DNA from: Acidovorax sp. Root219
GTDB lineage: Bacteria > Pseudomonadota > Gammaproteobacteria > Burkholderiales > Burkholderiaceae_C
Assembly: GCF_001428665.1 (NCBI RefSeq)
Contig: NZ_LMIJ01000034.1
Span: 125,098 to 170,733, forward strand
Length of the DNA stretch: 45,636 nucleotides
Reading direction: 5' to 3'
In this document: one piece after another, positions 8,855 to 17,271 of the stretch
Layout: every line of letters starts with the position of its first letter
Numbering within the stretch: position 1 is the first letter of the stretch
Notes under the pieces: generated by a model
What the model was told of the DNA's origin: nothing
The model's input: the letters and a program-made list of their open reading frames with translations, nothing else
The model's database searches: none
Made by a program: the position numbers and the translations under genes

Positions 8855-9880
8855 ATGGCGCTATCCAACCTGCGGATCTTTTTTGATGGCCTGGAAGAGG
8901 CCACGCCCGGCATGCCGTGCTACGACCCCGAGCAGCCCTGGTTTGCCCATGTCACGGTGGTGAATGCCAACGTCGACACCAAGCATGACCCCGCGCTGCG
9001 CGCCTTCGATCCGCAAAACCCGACGGCAGCGGCGGGGCCGTTCAAGGTGTCGTTCCAGGTGTTTCCGGGGCCCACGGCAGCATCGGCATCGGGTTCGACG
9101 CCGTTCACCGCCTATGAGGTCGATGGCCTGGGCGCCTATCCGGGCCTGGTTGCTTGCGCCAAGGGCTTCTCGATGCAGCTGCCCAAGGACATCAGCAAGG
9201 CGGATTTCGGGGTGAAGCGGGGCTTTCGGTTCAAGGCCGATCCGTACTTCGCCGTGCCCGAGTCCAACGAAGACGACAACAGCTTCGTCTGGGAAAGTGC
9301 CCAGGCACCCACCATGGCGCCGCAGTGGCAGGAGGGCGACGCCAGCCCCTTCTCGAACCTGAAGTTCATGGATTTCCGGGGGGTTGCGGGCTCCAAACGC
9401 GATATCGAGGTGCTGGTGAAGAACCAGGGCAGCGAGACCTCGTTCCAGCTGGAGCTGCGGCTGAACATCATCGGCCCGCCTACGCCCCGCAGCCCGCTGG
9501 GCAGCGTGCTGGAGTCGGTCAGCATCAACTCCACCGCCATCCCCACCGGCGGCTCCGTCTGGGTGCGCTTCACGGCCAAGCGCGATTTCGTGCAGCCGCG
9601 CACGGGTCTGCCCGCGCGCGAGCTCAGGCGCCTGCAGGCCGCCAACCCGGCCAGCCGGCGCTTTCGCCAGGTGCAGATGGGCAGCAGCAGCCTGCTGGGC
9701 GGCCAGAACATCCCGCGCTACCTGGTGATGGAGAAGGATTTCGACTTCATGCCGCTCAAGCCCTTCACCATCGCCGTGATGAACTCATCGAGCAGCGAGA
9801 AGGTGGCGTTTGGCGAAAGCCCCGTGGGTGGCGGCAAGAAGCCCGGCGGGGGCGGGCCGATTGCGATACCGCAGAAGTAG
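8855..9880 (+). CDS. CARDB-like hypothetical protein
   Basis: The 341-residue product has no signal peptide or membrane helix. Around residues 125-148 the segment DPYFAVPESNEDDNSFVWE resembles the acidic edge of CARDB/Ig-like adhesion modules, in which a beta strand is followed by E-x-N-E-x-D-N. A second half, with KNQGSETSFQLELRL, could be another beta-sandwich. The C-terminus is a Gly/Lys/Pro-rich tail (GGGKKPGGGGP). A strong ribosome site (GAGGGAG) precedes the ATG. Nothing next to it indicates a pathway. The CARDB assignment is my inference from pattern, and the function is unknown. Confidence 0.7.
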   Translation: MALSNLRIFFDGLEEATPGMPCYDPEQPWFAHVTVVNANVDTKHDPALRAFDPQNPTAAAGPFKVSFQVFPGPTAASASGSTPFTAYEVDGLGAYPGLVACAKGFSMQLPKDISKADFGVKRGFRFKADPYFAVPESNEDDNSFVWESAQAPTMAPQWQEGDASPFSNLKFMDFRGVAGSKRDIEVLVKNQGSETSFQLELRLNIIGPPTPRSPLGSVLESVSINSTAIPTGGSVWVRFTAKRDFVQPRTGLPARELRRLQAANPASRRFRQVQMGSSSLLGGQNIPRYLVMEKDFDFMPLKPFTIAVMNSSSSEKVAFGESPVGGGKKPGGGGPIAIPQK

Positions 9881-10204
9881 CCAGCGGGGTGGAAGGGGTC
9901 GCGGGGCTGTTGGCCAGGACGGCTGTGCCGCGGTGGAGCTGCTCCGTGCGGTACCCCACCCCACGGACTGCGCCACCAACACCAGCGCGAGCACGAGCGC
10001 AACGTAGAACAGAAACCCGGCCAGCGACTGGCCTGTCTGTGTGACGACGCAGCGGCCTGCATGGCTGTACCACAGGGCGCCGGCTGCGCTGTGGATGCGG
10101 TGGTCGACGCTGAAAGGGGACTCGCATTTGCAGCAGCCAAGGGTCGCAATGCAGATGACGAAGCGCCCGGTCATCATGACCAGCAACTCGAACACTATTT
10201 CCAA
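9785..10204 (-). CDS. Possible small membrane protein, TTG start
   Basis: The frame reads like a genuine small inner-membrane protein. It begins LEIVFELLVMMTGRF followed by a hydrophobic stretch with a CCKC cluster, then a soluble loop, then a second helix (FLFYVALVLALVLVAQSVG). The proposed TTG at 10204 has a G-rich stretch just upstream. GTG at 10195 and ATG at 10177 are alternatives. The tail after the second helix is Arg/Pro-rich and overlaps the end of the convergent CARDB-like gene by 96 bases, so the natural stop may have been lost by a frameshift. Function unknown. Confidence 0.45.
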   Translation of the reverse strand: MEIVFELLVMMTGRFVICIATLGCCKCESPFSVDHRIHSAAGALWYSHAGRCVVTQTGQSLAGFLFYVALVLALVLVAQSVGWGTARSSSTAAQPSWPTAPRPLPPRWLLLRYRNRPAPAGLLAATHGAFAKRHLLAAR

Positions 10205-10260
10205 GCCAACCCCCCCGAATTGTGTTGTCGATGGCTGCCATCGTAGCTGTTGCTCCAGGG

Positions 10261-11277
10261 TCAGCCGGCCGCAGCCCTGTCCGGTACCAGCACCAGCGGC
10301 TTGCGGTACACGCAGTTGCGCCGATCCACCGCAAAGCCGCAGTCTTCGTACACGCGCGTCGCGCCGCTCTGGTTCTGGCTGTCCACGGCCAGGCCCGATT
10401 CGGCCATGCCGGCGGCGGCCTGGGCGCGCAGGCTGTGGGCGATGAGTGCACGCGCCAGGCCACGGCGGCGCCAGGGCTCGCCCACGCTGATGAACTCGGT
10501 CCAGCCGCGCTGGCGGCCGTTGTTGCGGTTCCATGCAGCGTCGACGTAGCTGCGTACCTGCCCCGCGACCTGGTGGGTCTGCACGTCCCACGCCACCTGC
10601 CACAGGTGGGGCTGGAATACCGGGCTCGTCAGCCACCGCAGGTAGTCGGCCTCATCGGGCGGGCAATAGCCCCAGTGGCTCTGAAAAGCCCGCGAATGCG
10701 CGTCCCAGATGGCGCGGTAGTGCTCGGGCTGCACGGGCCGCAGCTCCAGTCCCTGGGGCAGGGGGAAGACCGCTACGTTGTCGAGCGTGGGGCGCACCAT
10801 GGCGAAGAAATAGCGCTCGGGCGTGTAGCCGGACTTTTCGAGCAGTGCCGCACGCGAAGTCTCGCCGTGGGTGATGTAGGCGTGGTGGGCGTGGCGCGGT
10901 GCACCGGGGTGTTCGGTGGCAGCCTGGGTGCGCTGGCGTTGCTCCAGCCAGGCGTGCAGTGCCGTGCCAATGCCCTGGCGGCGCCACTGGGGCGCGACCA
11001 CGGCGAACTGCGAATACAGCTGCAGTCCGTCGGCCTGCGCCCACGCCCATGAGCGCACGTAGCCCGCGATCTCGCTGCCGCCCTGGGCGATCCACACATC
11101 GCGCTCGGGCACGCAACTGGTGAAGGCGGCGTAGTCGCGCGCCACCTCGTGCTCCGTGCGAAAGAAGCCGGTTTCGTCGGCCGCGAAACTCGCGTTGGCG
11201 CACGCGACCATGGCCGCGTAGTCGGAAGGGCCCGCAAAGGGCCGGAAGGTCACTTGCGCGGGCGGGCTGGTGGGCAT
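10261..11277 (-). CDS. Double-GNAT N-acetyltransferase
   Basis: The 338-residue protein carries two tandem GNAT folds. The first has the acetyl-CoA loop WRRQGIGTAL near residue 100 and the second has WRRRGLARAL near residue 280. The second also has a typical ending with N-x-SGATRVYEDCGF. Such two-domain GNATs transfer an acetyl group to a small amine or amide substrate, but the substrate cannot be read from sequence. The frame is open further upstream, but ATG 11277 has AGGACAGGA just before it and starts right at the first domain. It lies downstream of the TetR gene on the same strand with a gap of about 90 bases. Confidence 0.85.
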   Translation of the reverse strand: MPTSPPAQVTFRPFAGPSDYAAMVACANASFAADETGFFRTEHEVARDYAAFTSCVPERDVWIAQGGSEIAGYVRSWAWAQADGLQLYSQFAVVAPQWRRQGIGTALHAWLEQRQRTQAATEHPGAPRHAHHAYITHGETSRAALLEKSGYTPERYFFAMVRPTLDNVAVFPLPQGLELRPVQPEHYRAIWDAHSRAFQSHWGYCPPDEADYLRWLTSPVFQPHLWQVAWDVQTHQVAGQVRSYVDAAWNRNNGRQRGWTEFISVGEPWRRRGLARALIAHSLRAQAAAGMAESGLAVDSQNQSGATRVYEDCGFAVDRRNCVYRKPLVLVPDRAAAG

Positions 11278-11368
11278 CGGGGTCCTGTCCTTTTCTTGTC
11301 GTTGTGCTGGGGCTCCGGCGGCTGCGCATTTTGGCGTTCGATGCCCGATCGGCACCACTGGACCCGCA

Positions 11369-11950
11369 TCACCCCTCTGGGGCGGCCCACCCTCGGAGAC
11401 TGACATCCGCCAGCGCCTCAAAAACAGCCGGCGAACGTTCCAGGCGCGCGACAGTGCGCGCGCCTTCGACGGCGGCCACCAGCGCCGCTGCGGCAGAGGT
11501 CGCGCGCGCGGGGCTGTAACCGCAGCCCCTGAAGTGAGCCGCAATCAGCTCCGTCGAATCCTGGAACCCGCGCGCCACGCGTTGGGTCAGGTCGGCGTCG
11601 AGCGCGGGCAATTCGTTCGCCAGGTTCTGCATAAGGCATCCGTACTGGAAATCGGTGGCCACCATTTCAGCCGCGAATGCGCCGAGCACCTGCCGCACGA
11701 AACGCTCGGCATCGCCCGCTGTGTTTGCCGAGATGCCCTGCAACACGGCCATGCGCGCTGTGACGTATTGGTCGATGGCTTCTTCCGCCAACTGTGCCTT
11801 GCCGCGTGGGAAGTGAAAGTAGAACGATCCTTTGGGGGCACCGCTTTCTTGGAGGATCTGGCTCAGCCCGGTCGCGGTGTAGCCCTGAATGCGGAACAGG
11901 CGCGCGGCCGTGGCAATGGCGAGGGGGCGGGCGTCGGTCTTGCGGGGCAT
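11369..11950 (-). CDS. TetR/AcrR-family transcriptional repressor
   Basis: This 193-residue protein has the N-terminal TetR helix-turn-helix: AARLFRIQGYTATGLSQI, then a recognition helix around GAPKGSFYFHFPRGK (residues about 13-55). The ligand-binding half resembles the LmrA/YxaF type. It is divergently transcribed from the exported alpha/beta hydrolase gene. The intergenic DNA carries two near-identical inverted repeats, so it very likely represses that gene and itself. The inducer is unknown but may be a substrate of the hydrolase. Confidence 0.9.
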   Translation of the reverse strand: MPRKTDARPLAIATAARLFRIQGYTATGLSQILQESGAPKGSFYFHFPRGKAQLAEEAIDQYVTARMAVLQGISANTAGDAERFVRQVLGAFAAEMVATDFQYGCLMQNLANELPALDADLTQRVARGFQDSTELIAAHFRGCGYSPARATSAAAALVAAVEGARTVARLERSPAVFEALADVSLRGWAAPEG

Positions 11951-11973
11951 GGCGGGAAGTTACCAGCATCGGC

Positions 11974-12003
11974 TTGACGTGTCTATGGCGATTGCCATAG
12001 TAT
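11974..12003 (+). promoter_or_regulatory. Predicted sigma-70 promoter of the hydrolase gene
   Basis: A -35 box TTGACG (11974-11979) and a -10-like TAGTAT (11998-12003) are 18 bases apart on the + strand, about 65 bases before the hydrolase ATG. The first inverted repeat of the TetR operator occupies the spacer and the second begins at the -10, so bound repressor would block polymerase. Prediction from sequence only. Confidence 0.5.
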
Positions 12004-12017
12004 GGTGATCGCCATAG
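11983..12017. promoter_or_regulatory. Tandem TetR-type operators
   Basis: Two inverted repeats lie side by side. The first is CTATGGC-GATT-GCCATAG (11983-12000), with perfect 7-base arms. The second, in register at 12000-12017, has arms TATGG and CCATA and matches the first at 15 of 18 positions. Their centres are 17 bases apart. They sit between the divergent TetR and hydrolase genes, which is the usual place for an autoregulated TetR operator. Confidence 0.75.
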
Positions 12018-12067
12018 TTCGATTTCGGTGACGTCCCTGTCCCGGCACCGTGGCGAAGAGGTCCCCA

Positions 12068-13381
12068 ATGAGCTACCCATCTGAGTCCAGGCCCTCGTTA
12101 CCCTCGGTATCGCGCCGCGCCGTCCTGGCGATCGGCGCCGCCGGCCTGGCCGCGTCTTCATTCCGTTTTGCCCACGCAAGCCCTTCAGGAGCAACCGCCA
12201 TGACTGCATCCACAACGTTCCAGGGACCGCTCCCGCAAGGGGTCCGCTCACGCATGATCCAGGGGGTCAACGGCCTCGATGTCCATGTGCTGGAGGCCGG
12301 CCACGAGAGCCCTGGGCGCCCGCTGGCGCTGCTCTTGCACGGATTCCCGGACCTTGCCTACGGCTGGCGGCACCTGATGCCGCTGCTGGCCGATGCGGGC
12401 TACCACGTCGTCGCGCCCGACCAGCGGGGTTTTGGCCGCACCACCGGGTGGCTCGCTGCGTACGACAGCCCGCTGGAGCCCTTCGGCTTCCTGAACTTGA
12501 CGCGCGACGCCCTCGCGTTGGTCTCGGCCTTGGGGTACCGGCGCACGGCCATGCTCGTCGGGCACGACTTCGGCTCGCCCGTGGCCGCCTATTGCGCCTT
12601 GGCCCGCCCCGATGTTTTCCCCTCGGTGGTGCTGATGAGCGCACCCTTCCCCGGTACGCCCGCATTCCCGTTCAACACGGCAGACAGCGAGACAGCGCCG
12701 GCCCCACCGAACCTGGCCCCCCAAAGGCTGGCAGCCGCACTGGCGGCGCTGAACCCGCCGCGCAAGCACTATCAGCAGTACCTGAGCGGGCGGGAGGCGA
12801 ACGCCGACCTGTGGCACCCGCCTCAGGGATTGCATGCCTTCTTGCGGGCATTTTTCTACCTCAAGAGCGGCGACTGGCCGGGCAACAAGCCACATCCCCT
12901 GAAGGCGCCAACGCCTGCGGAACTGGCGCAATTGCCAACCTATTACGTCATGGACTTGGACAAGTCCATGTCCCAGACCGTGGCGCCATTCCATCCAACA
13001 GCTGCCGAGATTGCGGCCTGCCAATGGCTCACCGAGCCCGAATTGGCCGTGTACACCGCCGAGTACGCACGCACGGGCTTTCAAGGCGCACTTCAGCTGT
13101 ACCGCGTCTTCACCGACCCAGCCTTGAATGCCGAACTGCGCCTCTTCTCGGGCCGGACCATCGATGTCCCTTCGCTCTTCATCGGCGGAAAAAACGATTG
13201 GGCGAACTACGTTTCGCCGGGCGCCCTTGAAGTGATGAAAGCCAAGGCGACGACCAGGATGAGCGGCATCGAACTGATCGACGCAGCCGGTCACTGGATC
13301 CAGCAAGAACAACCGGCCCGCCTGGCCGCGCTCCTGCTCCCCTTCAGCAAAGAGACGGGGGCTCAACGCACTGGAGCTTGA
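12068..13381 (+). CDS. Tat-exported alpha/beta hydrolase, epoxide hydrolase-like
   Basis: The 437-residue protein starts with a twin-arginine leader (SRRAVLAIGAAGLAA), so it is probably exported folded to the periplasm. The hydrolase core shows the oxyanion segment HGFPD, a DQRGFGR strand, and the nucleophile elbow GHDFGS with Asp167 rather than Ser. This Asp is what epoxide hydrolases and haloalkane dehalogenases use. The catalytic His is at about 409 in AAGHWIQQE. An epoxide hydrolase-like activity is inferred and the substrate is unknown. ATG 12068 is preceded by GAAGAGG at good spacing and is preferred over GTG 12050. It is divergent from the TetR regulator. Confidence 0.87.
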   Translation: MSYPSESRPSLPSVSRRAVLAIGAAGLAASSFRFAHASPSGATAMTASTTFQGPLPQGVRSRMIQGVNGLDVHVLEAGHESPGRPLALLLHGFPDLAYGWRHLMPLLADAGYHVVAPDQRGFGRTTGWLAAYDSPLEPFGFLNLTRDALALVSALGYRRTAMLVGHDFGSPVAAYCALARPDVFPSVVLMSAPFPGTPAFPFNTADSETAPAPPNLAPQRLAAALAALNPPRKHYQQYLSGREANADLWHPPQGLHAFLRAFFYLKSGDWPGNKPHPLKAPTPAELAQLPTYYVMDLDKSMSQTVAPFHPTAAEIAACQWLTEPELAVYTAEYARTGFQGALQLYRVFTDPALNAELRLFSGRTIDVPSLFIGGKNDWANYVSPGALEVMKAKATTRMSGIELIDAAGHWIQQEQPARLAALLLPFSKETGAQRTGA

Positions 13382-13599
13382 GGCGGGGCAGGGGCTGCGT
13401 CCACGACCAGGCTGCCGGACCCCGGTGATGGCCCATCTGGCTCAACTGGCTCAACTGGCAGTTTGGGTGGCATGGACTCATTGCGAGCGGGGCGTGAAGG
13501 GCACGGGTGTCGCGGGCGGCAGCACCTGCGCCAGTTAGCGGTCCAGGTCGGCCTGCCAGAGCGCGGGGTACTGGTGGATGCGTGCAGCTGCCAGGCGAC

Positions 13600-14272
13600 C
13601 GCAACACACTGGGCGGCACCATCGGCGGCATTCCGGCCGGGGTGACCGTGGTGCTGACCACGGGCGGCGAGGATCTGCCCCTCAGCGCGGACGGCGGCTT
13701 CACCTTTGCTACGCCGCTGGCCGCTGGCCGCTGGCGCGGCCTATGCCGTCACGGTCAAGTCCAAACCCGATGGGACGGGCTGCGTGGTGCGCAATGGCAC
13801 GGGCGTGGTCGCTGCCGCGGCGGTGGACACGGTGCGGGTGAGCTGCGCCATTGCGGGCTCCGTGACTGGCTTCTGGGAGCAGGACCAGTGCAACGCAGTG
13901 CCGGGTGGCATCGGCCTGAAGAACGGCTGGCGCATCTCGCAGAGCAGGCCCGTCTTTGTGAATGTGGGCGCGGGCGGGGTGAGCTACTGCAATGCGCAGT
14001 GCACCGGCGTGGGCACCACCATGACGGGCCCGCTGGTGGGCGGGTTCACGGTGACCCAGTCGCGCCAAGAGTTCACCACCGACATTTCAGCCTACTGGGG
14101 CGTGCGCGACGGCATGACCTTCCCCACCATGCCGGTGGTGCTGGTGCGCAGGGGCAACCACCTGTGCCTGCTGGAGGACACGGCCACCCCCTCGGCCTAC
14201 CCCAATGCGGCCAGCACGGCCCATGCCGTCACGGCGGCCATTGCCGCGGGCACCTGCTACATGCCCCGCTGA
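13600..14272 (+). pseudogene. Frameshifted remnant of a Cys-containing exported protein, paralogue of 32894-33739
   Basis: Two frames together encode one protein. The first reads GGTIGGIPAGVTVVL... to FATPLAAG near 13727. The second continues AAYAVTVKSKPDGTGC to the stop at 14272. They are separated by three tandem copies of CCGCTGG (13714-13734). Removing one 7-base copy restores FATPLAAGAAYAVTV, which matches FATPLAAGSAYAVRV in the intact gene at 32894-33739. The C-terminal halves also match (NAQCTG, a WG pair, and a CY near the end). No start codon with a signal peptide can be found upstream, so the 5' end also seems lost. Confidence 0.75.
13714..13734. repeat. Three tandem copies of CCGCTGG causing a frameshift
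   Basis: The 7-base unit occurs three times without interruption. Since 7 is not a multiple of 3, each gain or loss changes the reading frame. Two copies would restore the frame shared with the intact paralogue. This is typical of slipped-strand mispairing. Confidence 0.85.
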
Positions 14273-14408
14273 CCCCGCGCCCACGCTCCCTGCAACAAGC
14301 GCGATCCCGCAGCTGTTCACAGCGGGGCGTGCGTCGCGGCTGCGCCGCTCTCGCAAGCCAAACGACTGCAGCCAAGCCCTAAAATTCTCAGCCACTTGAT
14401 CAAGTCCG

Positions 14409-16397
14409 ATGAATGAAGCTGAACGCAATGCAGGGCTCCCACGTGGGGCGGAGTCGATGAAATCTCACCACGCAACGCAGCGGGTGATGGCAGGCATGCT
14501 CTTGTTCCACACGCTTGGCGCGGGCGCCATGCAAACGGTTGCCCGCGCGTTTGGCGTCACCCCTGCAAGGCGTTGGACCTGGCTGACGCTTGGCGTTTGG
14601 GCGGCACTGCCCGCACTGTCCTTGCTGCCGCTTTGGTCAAACCTGTTGAACCCGGTCCTGCCAGGCGTTACCGAGCACTTCCGCTACGCCGTGTTGTCGA
14701 GCCACTTTCAGGAGGCGATGGCCGCCGGCATTTGGTATCCGCGCTGGCTACCCGATTTCAATGCCGGATACGGCTATCCCGAGTTCGTCTTTTATCAACC
14801 CGGTTATTTCTTCCTCAACAGCTGGCTGGCCGTACTGACTGACGACTTGCTATGGCGTCAATTGCTGACACTGGGCACGCTGTGCCTCATTGGCGGGCTC
14901 GGTGCATACCGACTTGCACGGACTTTTGTGGACCGCCTCTCCGCTCTGGCCCTCGTGTTGTTGTTTCAGGCGGCGCCCTATGTTCACATCAACCTGTATG
15001 AGCGCGGTGATTTGAGTGAATGGATGGTTATTCAACTGTTGCCGTGGGTGCTGCACTGGAGTTGGTGCCTGCTGGCGCCAGAGCCGCGCTCAACAATCGG
15101 TATGAGGGGACGGGCGCTGTGCTGGAGCGGACTGACACTGGTCCTTGCGGCAAGCTTTTATAGCCACCCGATGGCAGTACTGTTTTTGCCATTGGTCGTC
15201 GCTCTGCTGGGTATGCTGACGCTGGCCGGTACCGAGCACCAGGCACCGCTGGCGGTCAGAGTGCGCAGCGTCTTTGAACTGGCAGGTGCCCTGTTGCTGG
15301 CACTGGCACTGGCCTCGCCATATTGGCTCACGGTGGCGCAACTCAAGCCTCTGGTCAATGCCCATGTCGCTGCGATCGGCGGTTTTGAGCCCTGGCGCAA
15401 CGTCGCCTCTCTGTCTGGCCTCCTGTTCAATAACGACCAGGCATTTCTGGCCGCCCCCTTTGTGGCGTTGGCATTGTTGGGTGCCTGGCAAGGTCGTGAA
15501 CACCCTTTCATCCGCGCCGCAGGCCTGGTCTACCTGGTGCTTTTTCTGGCCATGCTGCCGACCGGCCGCTGGTTCTGGCATCTTTACCCCTTTTCATTGA
15601 TGCAGTTTCCCTGGCGGCTGGCGGTGTTTGCGCCCGCGCTACAGGTGGTCTGCACGCTTGGCTATTGGCAAGGCAGCAATCGCCACTGGGTCCTGCGGCG
15701 CCTGGGCTTGACGCTCGCACTGCTGGCGCTGACCTGGTCGGCATGGAAATTCCATGACTTTCGCGCAATGCACTGGTTCGGAGAGCCCGTTGCCGGTGAG
15801 CAACTCGACTGCATCAAGACCTATCCCGGCCTGGCCCAACCCAACAAGTTGTTGGCGACGCTGGATGTTGGGGAATGGTTGCCGGCAAGATTCGCCAAAA
15901 ATCCGCCCGAAACGGCTCGATATACGCCTATCAGTCAAACTTGCGAAGCACAACTGGCGCGACATCGGGCGGCCTTGACTGAACGTTTAGGAATCGACCT
16001 ATTTTCAAACCGGTCCACATTGAATTGGATGACCAGTGACTCACCGCATTGGCAGGGACACCCAGAGCCCGGGCATTCGCCGCACACGCTCAACTACCGC
16101 TTCGCAGGCGCGAGTCCGGGTGTGGTGGTGATCCAGCAAATCTACCTGCCAGGCTGGTCAGTGCATGTGAATGGTTTGGCGTTGGCCGCAATGACCATCG
16201 AAGAGCAGTTGTTGCCGGATGGCCGAATGCAGGTTCGATTGGCTGCTGGCGAACACACGATTACTGCACGCTACGATGGTCCGCCCGGTTCAACGCAGCG
16301 CAACGTGGTCATTGGGTTGGCACTTTTGCTGGCTGCCGCCTATTGGCTGCGGCGGCTGCGCAAGCAGGGCGGGCTCAAGTTTGACGTGGGTTACTAG
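14409..16397 (+). CDS. Large multi-pass membrane protein, glycosyltransferase-C / PTPS-related-like
   Basis: The 662-residue product has about ten hydrophobic helices. These are followed by a C-terminal soluble part of about 170 residues (YLPGWSVHVNG...ITARYDG), as in YfhO-like and '6-pyruvoyl-tetrahydropterin synthase-related' membrane proteins. Those resemble lipid-linked sugar transferases. An acidic loop after the first helices (NAGYGYPEF) and a YERGDLSEW segment are typical of this group. Its activity is unknown and the assignment is by architecture. ATG 14457, with GGGG eight bases before it, is an alternative start. Codon use looks less GC-biased than in the neighbours, hinting at acquisition by transfer. 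It stands alone, with no sugar-nucleotide genes around it. Confidence 0.75.
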   Translation: MNEAERNAGLPRGAESMKSHHATQRVMAGMLLFHTLGAGAMQTVARAFGVTPARRWTWLTLGVWAALPALSLLPLWSNLLNPVLPGVTEHFRYAVLSSHFQEAMAAGIWYPRWLPDFNAGYGYPEFVFYQPGYFFLNSWLAVLTDDLLWRQLLTLGTLCLIGGLGAYRLARTFVDRLSALALVLLFQAAPYVHINLYERGDLSEWMVIQLLPWVLHWSWCLLAPEPRSTIGMRGRALCWSGLTLVLAASFYSHPMAVLFLPLVVALLGMLTLAGTEHQAPLAVRVRSVFELAGALLLALALASPYWLTVAQLKPLVNAHVAAIGGFEPWRNVASLSGLLFNNDQAFLAAPFVALALLGAWQGREHPFIRAAGLVYLVLFLAMLPTGRWFWHLYPFSLMQFPWRLAVFAPALQVVCTLGYWQGSNRHWVLRRLGLTLALLALTWSAWKFHDFRAMHWFGEPVAGEQLDCIKTYPGLAQPNKLLATLDVGEWLPARFAKNPPETARYTPISQTCEAQLARHRAALTERLGIDLFSNRSTLNWMTSDSPHWQGHPEPGHSPHTLNYRFAGASPGVVVIQQIYLPGWSVHVNGLALAAMTIEEQLLPDGRMQVRLAAGEHTITARYDGPPGSTQRNVVIGLALLLAAAYWLRRLRKQGGLKFDVGY

Positions 16398-16697
16398 ATT
16401 TCAGTGAAAGAGGCCGGAGTGCTGCGAGATCCGCTGAGCCCTCTGCGTGCTTCAACTTCAGTCCCTGAAGGACTACCAATTCGGTTTCAAATTGACAGGG
16501 GACGTCAGGAATACATGGTATTTCGCGTCCTCGCGGTGCAGCGGCATGGCCCTGACCGAAGGGCTGCATCACGTCACGCACGGCGCTGGCTACGCCCTCG
16601 TTCCAACCGCGCACCTGCACATATTGCTGCGGCCGCCAGAACCCATCGCAGGTTAGCTGGCAGGCTGATAACGGACGACGGCATTGAGCGGCCCATC
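16398..16697. other. Intergenic region without a supported gene
   Basis: The roughly 300 bases between the convergent membrane protein and small hypothetical genes contain short open frames on both strands. None has a recognisable start region or family. I see no hairpin with a T-tract. Confidence 0.5.
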
Positions 16698-17102
16698 TCA
16701 GTTCAAGACCACGGCATGGCCTTGGGGGTCAAAGGGAATGAACGCGCCCAACCTACCCTGGCGGATCGCCTCCACCATGTCGTGCAGCGGCTGCTCGGCC
16801 TCGGCGCTGCCAGGCTCGCGGCCCTGCTTGCCTGCAAGCGCGGCAGCGAACACCATGCCCCAGGGTTTGCCAAAGGCCTCGGCTTCGTGCACCAGTTGGT
16901 CGAAAGATTGGAGCTCGTCCAGCCCCTTGTCCACGCATATCTGAGGCACCAGCGCGCCGCCTTCACCCCGCTCGAATTCGAGCCGCTGGGCCGGCGTGGC
17001 GTCGTCAGGCAGCTCGACACCTGCGAACACGAACAGCAGCCGCTGCGGTAGAGGTTGCATGCGTGCCGCGCTCAACAGGTCGTCAAAATTTTGAATGGTC
17101 AT
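16698..17102 (-). CDS. Conserved small cytoplasmic hypothetical protein
   Basis: This 134-residue protein has no signal or membrane segment. It opens TIQNFDDLLSAAR and contains LLFVFAGVELPDDATPAQR, CVDK and GAFIPFDPQG. I recognise the pattern from Burkholderiales proteins that databases often label 'ribonucleotide reductase subunit alpha'. That label is almost certainly wrong for a protein this short with none of the reductase residues. Function unknown. It is transcribed in the same direction as the nitrate operon, but 169 bases separate it from the carbonic anhydrase gene, so co-transcription is uncertain. Confidence 0.8.
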   Translation of the reverse strand: MTIQNFDDLLSAARMQPLPQRLLFVFAGVELPDDATPAQRLEFERGEGGALVPQICVDKGLDELQSFDQLVHEAEAFGKPWGMVFAAALAGKQGREPGSAEAEQPLHDMVEAIRQGRLGAFIPFDPQGHAVVLN

Positions 17103-17271
17103 CGTGTATCCAGGTTCTGACAGTGAGGGTTTGTAGGGTCTGGCGCGCGTGAATCAGGTCGGCGGTGGCGCGTGAGCACTCGCGCTCCGTCGTATCCGCC
17201 GAGAACACAGCAAGCGACGGTCGAATGCGCAGTGCCGTGTTCATTCGCACGCCCCATGAGCTTCGGCGGTC

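Noticed and set aside
13438..13459. Tandem TGGCTCAAC repeat
   Set aside because: Only two and a half short copies in noncoding DNA with no linked function.
16404..17051. A + strand open frame of 215 codons over the small hypothetical gene
   Set aside because: It lacks a ribosome site and a protein-like composition, whereas the - strand gene (16698-17102) has a recognisable conserved pattern.
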